Assembly: GCA_964383325.1 (NCBI GenBank)
Contig: CAYLGY010000015.1
Coordinates: forward strand, 1 to 36,307
Direction: 5' to 3'
DNA length: 36,307 bases
Source of the DNA: CAYLGY01 sp964383325
Lineage (GTDB): Bacteria; Pseudomonadota; Alphaproteobacteria; Rhizobiales; Rhizobiaceae
The notes under the pieces are model-generated. The model was not told the DNA's origin, did not search any database, and worked only from the letters and a program-made list of their open reading frames with translations. The position numbers and the translations under genes were made by a program. Position 1 is the stretch's first letter; each line of letters begins with the position of its first letter. Positions 8,219 to 16,004 of this stretch are shown here, piece after piece.

Positions 8219-8247
8219 AGTATGAGACCCGTTCCGGCGACCGTCAA
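8219..8247 (-). promoter_or_regulatory. Sigma70-type promoter for the XRE regulator
   Basis: On the minus strand -35 TTGACG (8242-8247) and -10 CATACT (8219-8224) are separated by 17 nt. The -35 overlaps the lnt stop codon region. The predicted leader is about 90 nt. It indicates that the XRE gene is transcribed on its own as well as by read-through from lnt. Confidence 0.65.
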
Positions 8248-9851
8248 TTCGGATGAAGTCGGGCAGCAGCATGCATCATAGCGGCTACGGCGAAAAACAA
8301 AAGCAGAACGACAGCCAGGCTCGTCTTTCGGAAGGATGGCGCGGGAAAGTTTCCCGGCACGATCCGGGCATCCAGGCTGCCGGCCTCGTTCAGCGCCAGC
8401 GTGGCCAGCATTCTCCCGCGCGAATCCATTGCCGCCGATATACCATTATTTGCGGCACGCAGCACGGGCAACCCCGTCTCGACCGCACGCAGCTGGGCCT
8501 GGCGAAGATGCTGGTGCGGCCCGGGCGTGTCGCCATACCAGGCATCATTGGTGATGTTGACGATCATGCCGGCGCCACCACGCGAATCGTGGACATCGCT
8601 GGCAAAAATGATCTCGTAGCAGATCAGGGGCAGGATGAGCAGTTCTCCGAGACGGATGTGCTGACGCTCGGGGGCGGCGGAAAATACGCCCGGCGCCGAG
8701 ACAAGCCGGCGCAGCCCGAACCGCTCCAGCACACCGGCGAACGGCAGATACTCCCCGAAGGGCACGAGATGCACCTTGTCGGCCACGCCGATAATGTTGC
8801 CGGAACCATCTATGGCCAGTAGCGAGTTGAAGAACCGGCGTCCGGCGGGGGCTTGGGCGTCGCGCTCGTCCCGTACCGCGCCGGCGAGAAGGACCCTGCC
8901 TTCACCCAGCATGTCGCCAATGGCCCGCAACGCATCCGGCCGATCCGAAAACAGGAACGGGACCGAGGTTTCCGGCCAGATGATCAGTCCGGCCTCGGCG
9001 AAGCCGCCTGGCTTGCCGGGCCCCTCCGCCGGATGCGTGTCTTGTCCCGCCGACAGGTCGAGCAGTCGCTGGAAGATCCGGTTGCGGATGCCGGCATCCC
9101 ATTTTTCGGCCTGGTCTATGGCTGGCTGAACGATTCGCACCGGCATGGGGCGGGCGTCCTGTTCGGGCAGGCTCAGCCGCCAATGACCATAAGCGGCCGC
9201 GGCCGCGAAAATTCCCCCGCTGAGGGCAAGGCCCGCCACAAGGTGCCTGCGTGGTGCGGCAAGAAGGGCCGGGGCCGAAAAGGCAAATACCGCCAGCGCG
9301 TTGACCGAATCGATCCCGATCACGGCGACCGGCTGCATCAGGAGTGGCACGGGCATTGCCGCCTGGCCGATCGCATTCCACGGAAAGCCGGTGAACAGGA
9401 AGCCGCGAAGCCATTCCGCCACGCCGAACCCCGCTGCCAGCAGCGTGATGCGACCGAAGAGAGGACCGCGATAGAGACCCGCGGGCAGGCAGGCCAGCCC
9501 GTAGAACAGCGCCAGGAAGGCCGGCAGAGCCAGCACGGCAATCGGCAGCGCCCAGGCGAAACTCTCGGCCTCGACGAGAAGCGCGTTGCCGATCCACCAC
9601 AATCCCGCAACAAAATACCCGAGCCCGAACCACCAGCCGGTCAGAAGGGCGCGGCGCAACCCGATTGGGGCGCCGGAACCTGTCCCGGGCGGGGCCTGGA
9701 GCAGCCAGACGAGGACGGGAAATGCGAGGAAGCCGGCGAAGAGGAAATCATACGGAGCATGCGCCAGCACGGCAAATGCCCCGGCGCCGGTCGCCGCGAG
9801 GGCCCTCCGCCATCCCCCGAGGTTACCTGTCTTCGCGGCAAGTGTCTCCAT
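8244..9851 (-). CDS. lnt: Apolipoprotein N-acyltransferase
   Basis: Lnt adds the third acyl chain to the N-terminal cysteine of lipoproteins in the inner membrane. The 535-aa product has several membrane segments in the first 220 residues, then a nitrilase-like periplasmic domain and a final membrane segment (LAVVLLLFFAVAAMM). The Glu-Lys-Cys catalytic triad is visible: E294 in IIWPETSVPF, K359 in DKVHLVPFGEYLP, and C411 in PLICYEIIFA. Length fits the family. It follows corC by 68 nt, the usual corC-lnt pairing. No strong ribosome-binding site precedes the ATG at 9851, but the reading frame has no better start. Confidence 0.97.
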   Translation of the reverse strand: METLAAKTGNLGGWRRALAATGAGAFAVLAHAPYDFLFAGFLAFPVLVWLLQAPPGTGSGAPIGLRRALLTGWWFGLGYFVAGLWWIGNALLVEAESFAWALPIAVLALPAFLALFYGLACLPAGLYRGPLFGRITLLAAGFGVAEWLRGFLFTGFPWNAIGQAAMPVPLLMQPVAVIGIDSVNALAVFAFSAPALLAAPRRHLVAGLALSGGIFAAAAAYGHWRLSLPEQDARPMPVRIVQPAIDQAEKWDAGIRNRIFQRLLDLSAGQDTHPAEGPGKPGGFAEAGLIIWPETSVPFLFSDRPDALRAIGDMLGEGRVLLAGAVRDERDAQAPAGRRFFNSLLAIDGSGNIIGVADKVHLVPFGEYLPFAGVLERFGLRRLVSAPGVFSAAPERQHIRLGELLILPLICYEIIFASDVHDSRGGAGMIVNITNDAWYGDTPGPHQHLRQAQLRAVETGLPVLRAANNGISAAMDSRGRMLATLALNEAGSLDARIVPGNFPAPSFRKTSLAVVLLLFFAVAAMMHAAARLHPN

Positions 9852-9919
9852 CAGCGCAAGCTCGCCCCTTCCGGATCAACCGCCCCGAATCGCGGCAACG
9901 AAAGGTGTGCGGCAACGCT

Positions 9920-10984
9920 TCACGAAGACTCATCCTGCGAGCGGCTGGTCCGCCGGCGCCGATCCGCCGTACGCCCCTGGACGATGCGCACGCGCTTGAT
10001 CCGCCGTGGATCGGCATCGAGAATATGGAATTCATATTTCGGAATGGCCTGGATGACTTCGCCCCGCACCGGGATTCTGCCGAGCACGTTGAAGATCAGG
10101 CCGCCGATCGTGTCGACATCCTCGACATGTTCGCCGGGATTGAAAGAATTGCCGATCAAGGCCGCGACCTCCTCGATCTCGGCCTTGGCATCGACAATGA
10201 ATACGCCCTCGGCAACCTTGGTGATCAGCGCTTCGTCATCATCATGCTCGTCCTCGATGTCTCCGACCACCAGTTCGATGAGATCCTCGAGCGAGACCAG
10301 CCCGTCCGTGCCGCCATACTCGTCGATCACCAGCGCCATCTGCACGCGCGTCGCCTGCATGCGGCTCATCAGGTCGGAGGCAAGCATGGAAGGGGGCACG
10401 AACAGGACATCGCGCGTCAGCCCCAGCTCGCTGATCCTGCGGTCGAGATCGACAGCGGCGAGGTTCAGCCTGGCTGGCTGTGCGGGATGGCCGGCCGCGC
10501 CATTGGTCGCCGCCATGCGTGCAGCCCGGGTAAGATAAGCCACGACGTCGCGGATATGAATCATGCCGCGCGGATCGTCCAGCGTCTCGTGATAGACGGG
10601 CATGCGAGAGTGACCGGAAGTTTCGAACAGGTCCAGCAAATGGGCGAGGCTGGTGGAATCGTCGAGAGCCTGGATGTCGACGCGCGGAACCATGACATCC
10701 TCCACCCGGGTCTCCTTCAGGCGAAGGATGTTGTGAAGCATGGCCCGTTCCGAGGGCGAGAACGGATTCTCGCCCGTATCGTCATGGGTTAGTGCATCGG
10801 CAAGATTCTCGCGCAGGTCCGAATCCTTGCGGTGCCACAATACCTTGCGCAAACGCCTCAGAAAGGTTGGTCGTGCGGCTTCGGCCGCGCCGGTACTTCC
10901 GGGTTCTTCTTCTGGCTGGCCGAACTGCGTCTCGCCGGAATTGCCAGTCACGCCTTCAGGCGCATTTGTCATGTTGTTCATCAT
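9920..10984 (-). CDS. corC: CorC/HlyC-type CBS-domain protein
   Basis: A 354-aa soluble protein of the CorC/TlyC family. It contains two CBS domains (about residues 97-155 and 195-245, including VEDVMVPRVDI and IDEYGGTDGLVSLEDL) and the C-terminal CorC_HlyC transporter-associated domain (about 262-340, with VDTIGGLIFNVLGRIPVRGE). There is no membrane-spanning DUF21 domain, so it is the short cytosolic form. CorC-like proteins are linked to magnesium/cobalt homeostasis, but their biochemical role is unsettled. The ATG at 10984 overlaps the ybeY stop, and lnt follows. The tail is Arg/Ser-rich. Confidence 0.93.
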   Translation of the reverse strand: MMNNMTNAPEGVTGNSGETQFGQPEEEPGSTGAAEAARPTFLRRLRKVLWHRKDSDLRENLADALTHDDTGENPFSPSERAMLHNILRLKETRVEDVMVPRVDIQALDDSTSLAHLLDLFETSGHSRMPVYHETLDDPRGMIHIRDVVAYLTRAARMAATNGAAGHPAQPARLNLAAVDLDRRISELGLTRDVLFVPPSMLASDLMSRMQATRVQMALVIDEYGGTDGLVSLEDLIELVVGDIEDEHDDDEALITKVAEGVFIVDAKAEIEEVAALIGNSFNPGEHVEDVDTIGGLIFNVLGRIPVRGEVIQAIPKYEFHILDADPRRIKRVRIVQGRTADRRRRTSRSQDESS

Positions 10985-11508
10985 CAGCTTTGGTCTGAAA
11001 AGCTCCTGTCATAAGGGTCGGGAATGCCGAGGCGGGACAGAATCGCCGCTTCGAGCTTCTCCATGTTTTCCGCCTCCTCATCGGTCTCGTGGTCATATCC
11101 CAGCAAGTGCAGCAGCCCGTGAACCATAAGATGCGAAAGATGGTGTGCAAAGGGACGATTTTCCAGTGCGGCCTCCCGCGCGACCGTTTCCGCCGCCAGC
11201 ACGATATCACCCAGCACCGGCGGCAGGTCGCCTTCCCGGTAACCGGCGCCGGGAAACGAGAGCACGTTTGTCGGCTTGTCGATTCCACGCCAGGCCGCAT
11301 TCAGTTGCTGCATGCGGGTATCATCCGTGAAGAGCAGGCTCAGTTCGCTTGTCCCGGCAGAGGGGAGGGCCAGTTCGGCCCAGACAGCCGACACAGCCTG
11401 CCGGGCGAGGCCTCGCAGCTCATCCTCTGCGGGCCATCCGCCAGAGTCGACTTCCAGTTCGATGACCGGGCCGGCCGGCAGATCGCTTCCTGCAGGGTCA
11501 GCGCCCAT
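10984..11508 (-). CDS. ybeY: Endoribonuclease YbeY (rRNA maturation)
   Basis: YbeY is a zinc-dependent RNase needed for 16S rRNA 3' processing and ribosome quality control. The 174-aa protein carries the signature HGLLHLLGYDH with the three metal-binding histidines at residues 130, 134 and 140, and the upstream motif NVLSFP. It lies directly between phoH (12-nt gap) and corC (4-nt overlap), as in nearly all proteobacteria. Length is normal for the family. Confidence 0.96.
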   Translation of the reverse strand: MGADPAGSDLPAGPVIELEVDSGGWPAEDELRGLARQAVSAVWAELALPSAGTSELSLLFTDDTRMQQLNAAWRGIDKPTNVLSFPGAGYREGDLPPVLGDIVLAAETVAREAALENRPFAHHLSHLMVHGLLHLLGYDHETDEEAENMEKLEAAILSRLGIPDPYDRSFSDQS

Positions 11509-11520
11509 TGCAGCTCCTGC

Positions 11521-12543
11521 TCATCCGGCATTCCGCTTCTGAAAACGGTCATAGGCGGAAACGATCTCGGCCACGAGCGGATGGCGGACGACGTCCTTTT
11601 CAGTGAAATCGACCCGCGCGATCCCCTCGACGCCTTCGAGCACCTGTAGCGCCTCCACCAGCCCGGATCGCTGCTGTGGCGGTAGATCGATCTGGGACGG
11701 ATCTCCGGTGACGATCATGCGCCCCTTCTCACCCAGTCGCGTCAGGAACATCTTCATCTGCATCGGGGTCGCATTCTGTGCCTCGTCAAGGATCACGGCG
11801 GCATGCGCCAGCGTGCGGCCGCGCATGAAGGCCAGCGGCGCGATTTCGATCACGCCGGAAGCAATCGACCGCTCGACCTTGTCGCCCGGCATGACGTCGT
11901 ACAGGGCGTCGTAGAGCGGGCGCAGATAGGGGTCGACCTTCTCCTTCATGTCGCCGGGCAGGAAGCCCAGGCGCTCGCCGGCCTCGACTGCCGGCCGCGA
12001 GAGGATGATCCGCTCGACCATGCCGCGTTCCAGCAAGGAGGCAGCATGGGCGACGGCCAGATAGGTCTTGCCGGTGCCGGCCGGGCCGATGCCGAACACC
12101 AGTTCGGTGTGGTCCAGCGCCCGCATGTAGATTTCCTGATTCGGCGAACGTGCGTGGATCGTTCGCTTGCGGGTCGCGATCTGCGCCGTCCGCAGCTTCC
12201 CGGCCTCCATGGTCGGCAGGGAAAGCTGGTCGTCGGAAGCAATCGCCATCCGGATTGCGCCCTGAACGTCGGACGCGGTGATCTCGCGCCCCTTTGCGAG
12301 CAGGTCATACAGATAATCCAGCGCCCGGCGCGCCTGCTCCGCTTCCGTCTGCCCGCCACTGATGACAAGGCGGTTGCCCTTGGAGCGGATATCGACATGG
12401 AGCTTCTGCTCGATCAGCGCCAGGTTTTCGTCGAACTGCCCGTACAGTGCGCCGGCAAGCTTGTTGTTCTCGAAGGTGAGGACGATGCGCGCAGAATCCA
12501 CGGATGAAGGGGAAGCCGTCTCCGTACCGGTCTCGGGGATCAA
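11521..12543 (-). CDS. ybeZ: PhoH-like ATPase (YbeZ)
   Basis: A 340-aa member of the PhoH family, P-loop ATPases probably acting with YbeY in RNA metabolism. Walker A is GIGPAGTGKT (residues 151-160), Walker B is VILDEAQN, and GDPSQIDLP is also present. The N-terminal 100 residues form a small KH-like domain. The start is a TTG at 12543, overlapping the miaB stop as TTGA; a GGGAG sequence lies 6-7 nt upstream and supports it. The order miaB-ybeZ-ybeY-corC-lnt is widely conserved. The name phoH is often used for this gene too. Confidence 0.94.
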   Translation of the reverse strand: MIPETGTETASPSSVDSARIVLTFENNKLAGALYGQFDENLALIEQKLHVDIRSKGNRLVISGGQTEAEQARRALDYLYDLLAKGREITASDVQGAIRMAIASDDQLSLPTMEAGKLRTAQIATRKRTIHARSPNQEIYMRALDHTELVFGIGPAGTGKTYLAVAHAASLLERGMVERIILSRPAVEAGERLGFLPGDMKEKVDPYLRPLYDALYDVMPGDKVERSIASGVIEIAPLAFMRGRTLAHAAVILDEAQNATPMQMKMFLTRLGEKGRMIVTGDPSQIDLPPQQRSGLVEALQVLEGVEGIARVDFTEKDVVRHPLVAEIVSAYDRFQKRNAG

Positions 12544-13925
12544 GGAACTCTCCCGGTCAAGCTCTCTCCGAAAAGGCTGTTGGGGCCCGCATGCGTGATT
12601 CGTACGTCAATGATGCTGCCGATGTCACCTGCTTTTTCGTCCAGCACGACCGGCTGGAGCCAGGGCGAGCGTCCAACGCGCTGGCCCGGATTTCGCCCCG
12701 GTTTCTCGATCAGCACGGAAACGGTCCGGCCGACCAGGCCGGCGGCGAATTCGGCCTGTTGGCGAGTCAGCAATTCCTGCAGGCGCTGCAGCCGTTCGTC
12801 CTTGACCAGTTCGGGAACCTGATCGGGCATGTCCGCTCCGGGCGTTCCAGGGCGCGGGCTGTACTTGAAGGAATAGGCCTGCGCGTAGCCGATCTCCTCG
12901 ACCAGGCGCATCGTATCCTCGAAATCGGCATCCGTTTCGCCGGGAAACCCGACGATGAAGTCACCGGACAGCGCGATATCCGGCCGTGCGGCGCGAATCC
13001 GCTCGATCAGGCGGCGATACTGGGAACCATCATGCCGGCGGTTCATCAGGCGCAGGATCCGGTCGGACCCGGACTGCACGGGCAGGTGCAGATAGGGCAT
13101 CAGCTGCGGCAGGTCGCGATGCGCGGCGATGAGCCCGTCATCCATGTCGCGCGGATGGCTGGTCGTGTAGCGCAGCCGGGCAACGCCCTCGATCCCGGCA
13201 AGCCGGAACAGCAGGTCGCCGAGGCCCCATTGCCGGCCATCCGGTCCCTCATGCCGCCAGGCATTGACATTCTGTCCGAGGAGCGTGATCTCGCGCACGC
13301 CGGCCCCTGCCAGTCGCTCTGCCTCCTCGACAATCCGCTCGGGCGGGCGGGAGACCTCCGCGCCGCGCGTATAGGGAACCACGCAGAAGGTGCAGAACTT
13401 GTCGCACCCTTCCTGCACCGTCAGAAAGGCGGTAACGCCACGGGCGCGTACCGCTGCCGCGCGCGGTTGCGGCAGGTGTTCGAACTTGTCCTCGACCGCA
13501 TATTCGGTCTCCACGACCCGCTCGCCCTCCGCGACGCGTCGCAGCGTCTCGGGCAGGCGGTGATAGGTCTGCGGGCCGATTACCAGATCGACGAGAGGCG
13601 CGCGGCGGATAATTTCCTCCCCCTCGGCCTGCGCCACGCAGCCGGCGACGCCGATCAGCGTCTGCCTGCCGGCATCGGCCCGGGCAGCCTTGACCTTGCG
13701 AATGCGTCCCAGCTCGGAATAGACCTTCTCGGCAGCCTTCTCGCGGATATGGCATGTATTCAGCAGGACCAGATCCGCATCCTCGATCCGCTCGGTCGGC
13801 GAAAAGCCAGCCGGCGCCAGCGCGTCGGCCATGCGCTGGCTGTCATAGACGTTCATCTGGCAGCCATAGGTCTTGATGAAGACCCGGCGCGTCGCGGTAC
13901 CGGATTCGAGGCGTTCATCGTTCAT
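12540..13925 (-). CDS. miaB: tRNA-2-methylthio-N6-dimethylallyladenosine synthase MiaB
   Basis: MiaB is a radical-SAM enzyme that methylthiolates i6A37 in tRNA. The 461-aa product has the N-terminal methylthiotransferase domain with three auxiliary-cluster cysteines (C22 in TYGCQMN, C58 in NTCHIREKA, C96 in AGCVAQ). The radical-SAM motif is CDKFCTFC (C174, C178, C181), and there is a C-terminal TRAM domain. Length and motifs are canonical. A possible promoter lies just upstream at 13955-13984. It overlaps phoH by 4 nt. Confidence 0.97.
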   Translation of the reverse strand: MNDERLESGTATRRVFIKTYGCQMNVYDSQRMADALAPAGFSPTERIEDADLVLLNTCHIREKAAEKVYSELGRIRKVKAARADAGRQTLIGVAGCVAQAEGEEIIRRAPLVDLVIGPQTYHRLPETLRRVAEGERVVETEYAVEDKFEHLPQPRAAAVRARGVTAFLTVQEGCDKFCTFCVVPYTRGAEVSRPPERIVEEAERLAGAGVREITLLGQNVNAWRHEGPDGRQWGLGDLLFRLAGIEGVARLRYTTSHPRDMDDGLIAAHRDLPQLMPYLHLPVQSGSDRILRLMNRRHDGSQYRRLIERIRAARPDIALSGDFIVGFPGETDADFEDTMRLVEEIGYAQAYSFKYSPRPGTPGADMPDQVPELVKDERLQRLQELLTRQQAEFAAGLVGRTVSVLIEKPGRNPGQRVGRSPWLQPVVLDEKAGDIGSIIDVRITHAGPNSLFGESLTGRVP

Positions 13926-13954
13926 TGCTGCGCCATAGCGCCTTTTCGTCGCAA

Positions 13955-13984
13955 AATACAGAGCCTGTGTCGATTTGATCTCAA
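13955..13984 (-). promoter_or_regulatory. Possible promoter upstream of miaB
   Basis: On the minus strand, TTGAGA (13979-13984) and TGTATT (13955-13960) are 18 nt apart in the short gap between plsC and miaB. The -35 matches 5 of 6 and the -10 matches 4 of 6 consensus bases. Given the short gap, read-through from plsC is equally likely. Confidence 0.35.
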
Positions 13985-14778
13985 CCTGCCAACGGATCGC
14001 GCAGGGCGCGGCTCATCATGGCGCGCACCTGCGCTTCTGCCTCGCGCGCAATGCGCTTGCGGTCGGCATCGTCCCGATACTCGATCGGCTCGCCGAAGCA
14101 GACCTCCACGTCGACGGCGCCCTCCCGCAGCAACTGGACGAGATGCGGCAGGAGTTCCTGCTGCCCGATCCAGGCCGAATGCCGGCGCAGGAGTCTGCCC
14201 ATCGGCATGCCATGGAAATGCGTATAGGCAATGGCAACCGGCTGGACGAGTACGGAGTCCGTGCCGCCCGTCCGCAGGGCAAACCGCGCTGAGCCGAAAA
14301 GCGGGCTCCTGAACGGCAGAATGAAATTTCCGTCTGCGGTGGTGCCTTCCGCGAACAGGATCATCGCATCCCCGGCCGCGAGGCGGGCCCCGATCTCGCG
14401 GGCCTGTTCGCCGGTGCCCTTGCGATGATTGCGGTTGACGAAAACGGTTCCCTGAAGGCGCGACAGCCGGCCGATGACCGGCCACTCGGCTACTTCCGAC
14501 TTGGCGATGAAGGCCACATTGCCCAGCGCGCCGAGCACATGAATGTCTGTCCAGGAGACGTGATTTGCTGCGAGCAGCAGCGGGCGGCTTGCCGCCAACC
14601 CGCCGCGGACATGCACCCGGATTCCGAGCGCCGCGAGACAGGAGCGGTGCCAGAGGCGCGGCAGCGTGGCCAAGTCCGTGGAACCCAGCCGCAGTCGCAG
14701 CGCCTGCGCCGTCGCGAGCGACAGGGTCGCGCCCGCCGCAGCCATCAGCGCCGCCGCTGTCCGGCCCCAGCCGATCAT
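13981..14778 (-). CDS. 1-acyl-glycerol-3-phosphate (or lyso-ornithine lipid) O-acyltransferase
   Basis: A 265-aa PlsC-family membrane acyltransferase that transfers a fatty acyl chain to a lysolipid. The HX4D catalytic motif is NHVSWTD (His73, Asp78), the substrate-binding motif is FAEGTT, and there is an N-terminal hydrophobic segment. The frame opens at a TTG (14799), but the ATG at 14778 has GAGGG at usable distance and is preferred. In Sinorhizobium meliloti the acyltransferase just upstream of miaB is, as I recall, OlsA (ornithine-lipid synthesis), so this could be OlsA rather than PlsC; no olsB is visible here. In many relatives a fur gene lies nearby; none is present. Confidence 0.88.
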   Translation of the reverse strand: MIGWGRTAAALMAAAGATLSLATAQALRLRLGSTDLATLPRLWHRSCLAALGIRVHVRGGLAASRPLLLAANHVSWTDIHVLGALGNVAFIAKSEVAEWPVIGRLSRLQGTVFVNRNHRKGTGEQAREIGARLAAGDAMILFAEGTTADGNFILPFRSPLFGSARFALRTGGTDSVLVQPVAIAYTHFHGMPMGRLLRRHSAWIGQQELLPHLVQLLREGAVDVEVCFGEPIEYRDDADRKRIAREAEAQVRAMMSRALRDPLAG

Positions 14779-14828
14779 GTCCGCATCCCTCGCCGGCAAG
14801 CCTTCCGGGTAGCCATGGTGAGATCAGA

Positions 14829-15308
14829 CTATCGCAAGAACAGGCGCATGACGAGCGCGCTCGCGCCGCCGAACTGATGGTAGTAGCCGGGCCGCTGGCC
14901 GACCTGAACGAAGCCCAGCCGCCGGTAGAGCGCCAGCGCCCGCAGATTGGTTTCCTCGACCTCCAGGAACAGCCGTTCCGTGCGCTGGGCATGGAGATGG
15001 CGTAGGACCTGCTCCATCAGCAGTTGCCCGAGGCCCTGGCCCTGCTTCGCCCTCGCCACCGCGATTGTCAGGATTTCGGCCTCGTCCGCCGCGATCCGCG
15101 CGAGCACGAATCCATCCGCCTGGCGTCCAGGCAGGGCCGCTCCAAAGCCGAAGACGGTTTCCTGCGACAGCAATGCGGCGAATTCGTCGCTGCTCCACGC
15201 CACCTGGAAGCATTCTGCGTGGATGCGCGCCACCATCTCCGCATCGTCTGGAGAGATCGCCGCCAGATGATAGTCCGACGTTCCCGGAAAGATCCGACGC
15301 AGGATCAT
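14829..15308 (-). CDS. rimI: RimI-type GNAT N-acetyltransferase
   Basis: A 159-aa GNAT-fold protein. Residues around QGQGLGQLLMEQVL form the acetyl-CoA pyrophosphate loop, followed by the typical VEETNLRALALYRRLGF helix. RimI acetylates the N-terminal alanine of ribosomal protein S18, and its family is commonly paired with tsaB. The frame opens with a TTG at 15320, but the ATG at 15308 has GGGAG 5 nt upstream and overlaps the tsaB stop as ATGA, so it is chosen. The exact substrate is inferred from context. Confidence 0.9.
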   Translation of the reverse strand: MILRRIFPGTSDYHLAAISPDDAEMVARIHAECFQVAWSSDEFAALLSQETVFGFGAALPGRQADGFVLARIAADEAEILTIAVARAKQGQGLGQLLMEQVLRHLHAQRTERLFLEVEETNLRALALYRRLGFVQVGQRPGYYHQFGGASALVMRLFLR

Positions 15309-15976
15309 GGGTTCTCCCAATGGGCGATGATTGCCGGCTGCGGCTTCGCATCGGGCTGTCGCAGGTAGAGCGGCCGCGGCGGCACGCCCGGCGCCATGCG
15401 TGCCGCAAGCCGCCCATAGGTGCCGATGTCCGCAGTGGCCGTTTCCGCGATGAACTCCGGTGCAAGCCCCGCCGCCTGCGCCACGGCGCGCGCGGCATTT
15501 CCCGCCATCACCCAGTCCTTGCCTGCGGCGCGTGCCGCGATGGATGCGACGGGGGCGACCCCGGGACCGGCAATCGCCTTCCCGGTTCCATCATGGGTCT
15601 GCCAGTAGGCTTCGCCCCGGCCCGACGAAATGGCGACGAGCACCTGCCGTCCGGGGAAAGCGCAACTGGCTTCGGCCGCAATCGCATCGAGAACCGACAC
15701 GCCGACTGCCGGAACTCCGAGGGCGAGGGCGAGACCGCGCGCTGCCGAGAGACCGACCCGCACCCCGGTGAACGAGCCGGGCCCGATGGAGACGCCGATC
15801 CGCTCGATGCCGTCAAAGCCGTTGTCCGACAGCGCCTCCGCAATCACGTCCATCAATTGTTCGACGTGCCCCCTGCCGATGTCGCGCACCGCCCGGCGGG
15901 ATTCGCGCTCGCTCGCGGTATCCAGCAGGGCGGCAGCGCAGAGATTGGCCGCGGTATCGATGGCGAGCAGATTCAT
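15305..15976 (-). CDS. tsaB: tRNA threonylcarbamoyladenosine biosynthesis protein TsaB
   Basis: TsaB is the partner of TsaD in forming t6A37 in ANN-decoding tRNAs. The 223-aa protein begins MNLLAIDTAANLCAAALLD, has the GPGSFTGVRVGLSAARGLAL signature near residues 68-88, and a variable C-terminal half, as expected for this catalytically inactive ASKHA paralogue of TsaD. It overlaps rimI by 4 nt. It starts 28 nt after the glcB stop without any visible terminator between, so it may be cotranscribed with malate synthase. Confidence 0.95.
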   Translation of the reverse strand: MNLLAIDTAANLCAAALLDTASERESRRAVRDIGRGHVEQLMDVIAEALSDNGFDGIERIGVSIGPGSFTGVRVGLSAARGLALALGVPAVGVSVLDAIAAEASCAFPGRQVLVAISSGRGEAYWQTHDGTGKAIAGPGVAPVASIAARAAGKDWVMAGNAARAVAQAAGLAPEFIAETATADIGTYGRLAARMAPGVPPRPLYLRQPDAKPQPAIIAHWENP

Positions 15977-16004
15977 CGCCGGGCGCGCCGGATCGGCATC
16001 GGCG

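Noticed and set aside
8853..10538. 561-aa open frame on the plus strand
   Set aside because: Spans the antisense of both lnt and corC and their gap; not a real protein.
12504..14312. 602-aa open frame on the plus strand
   Set aside because: Antisense to miaB and the acyltransferase gene; no recognisable domain.
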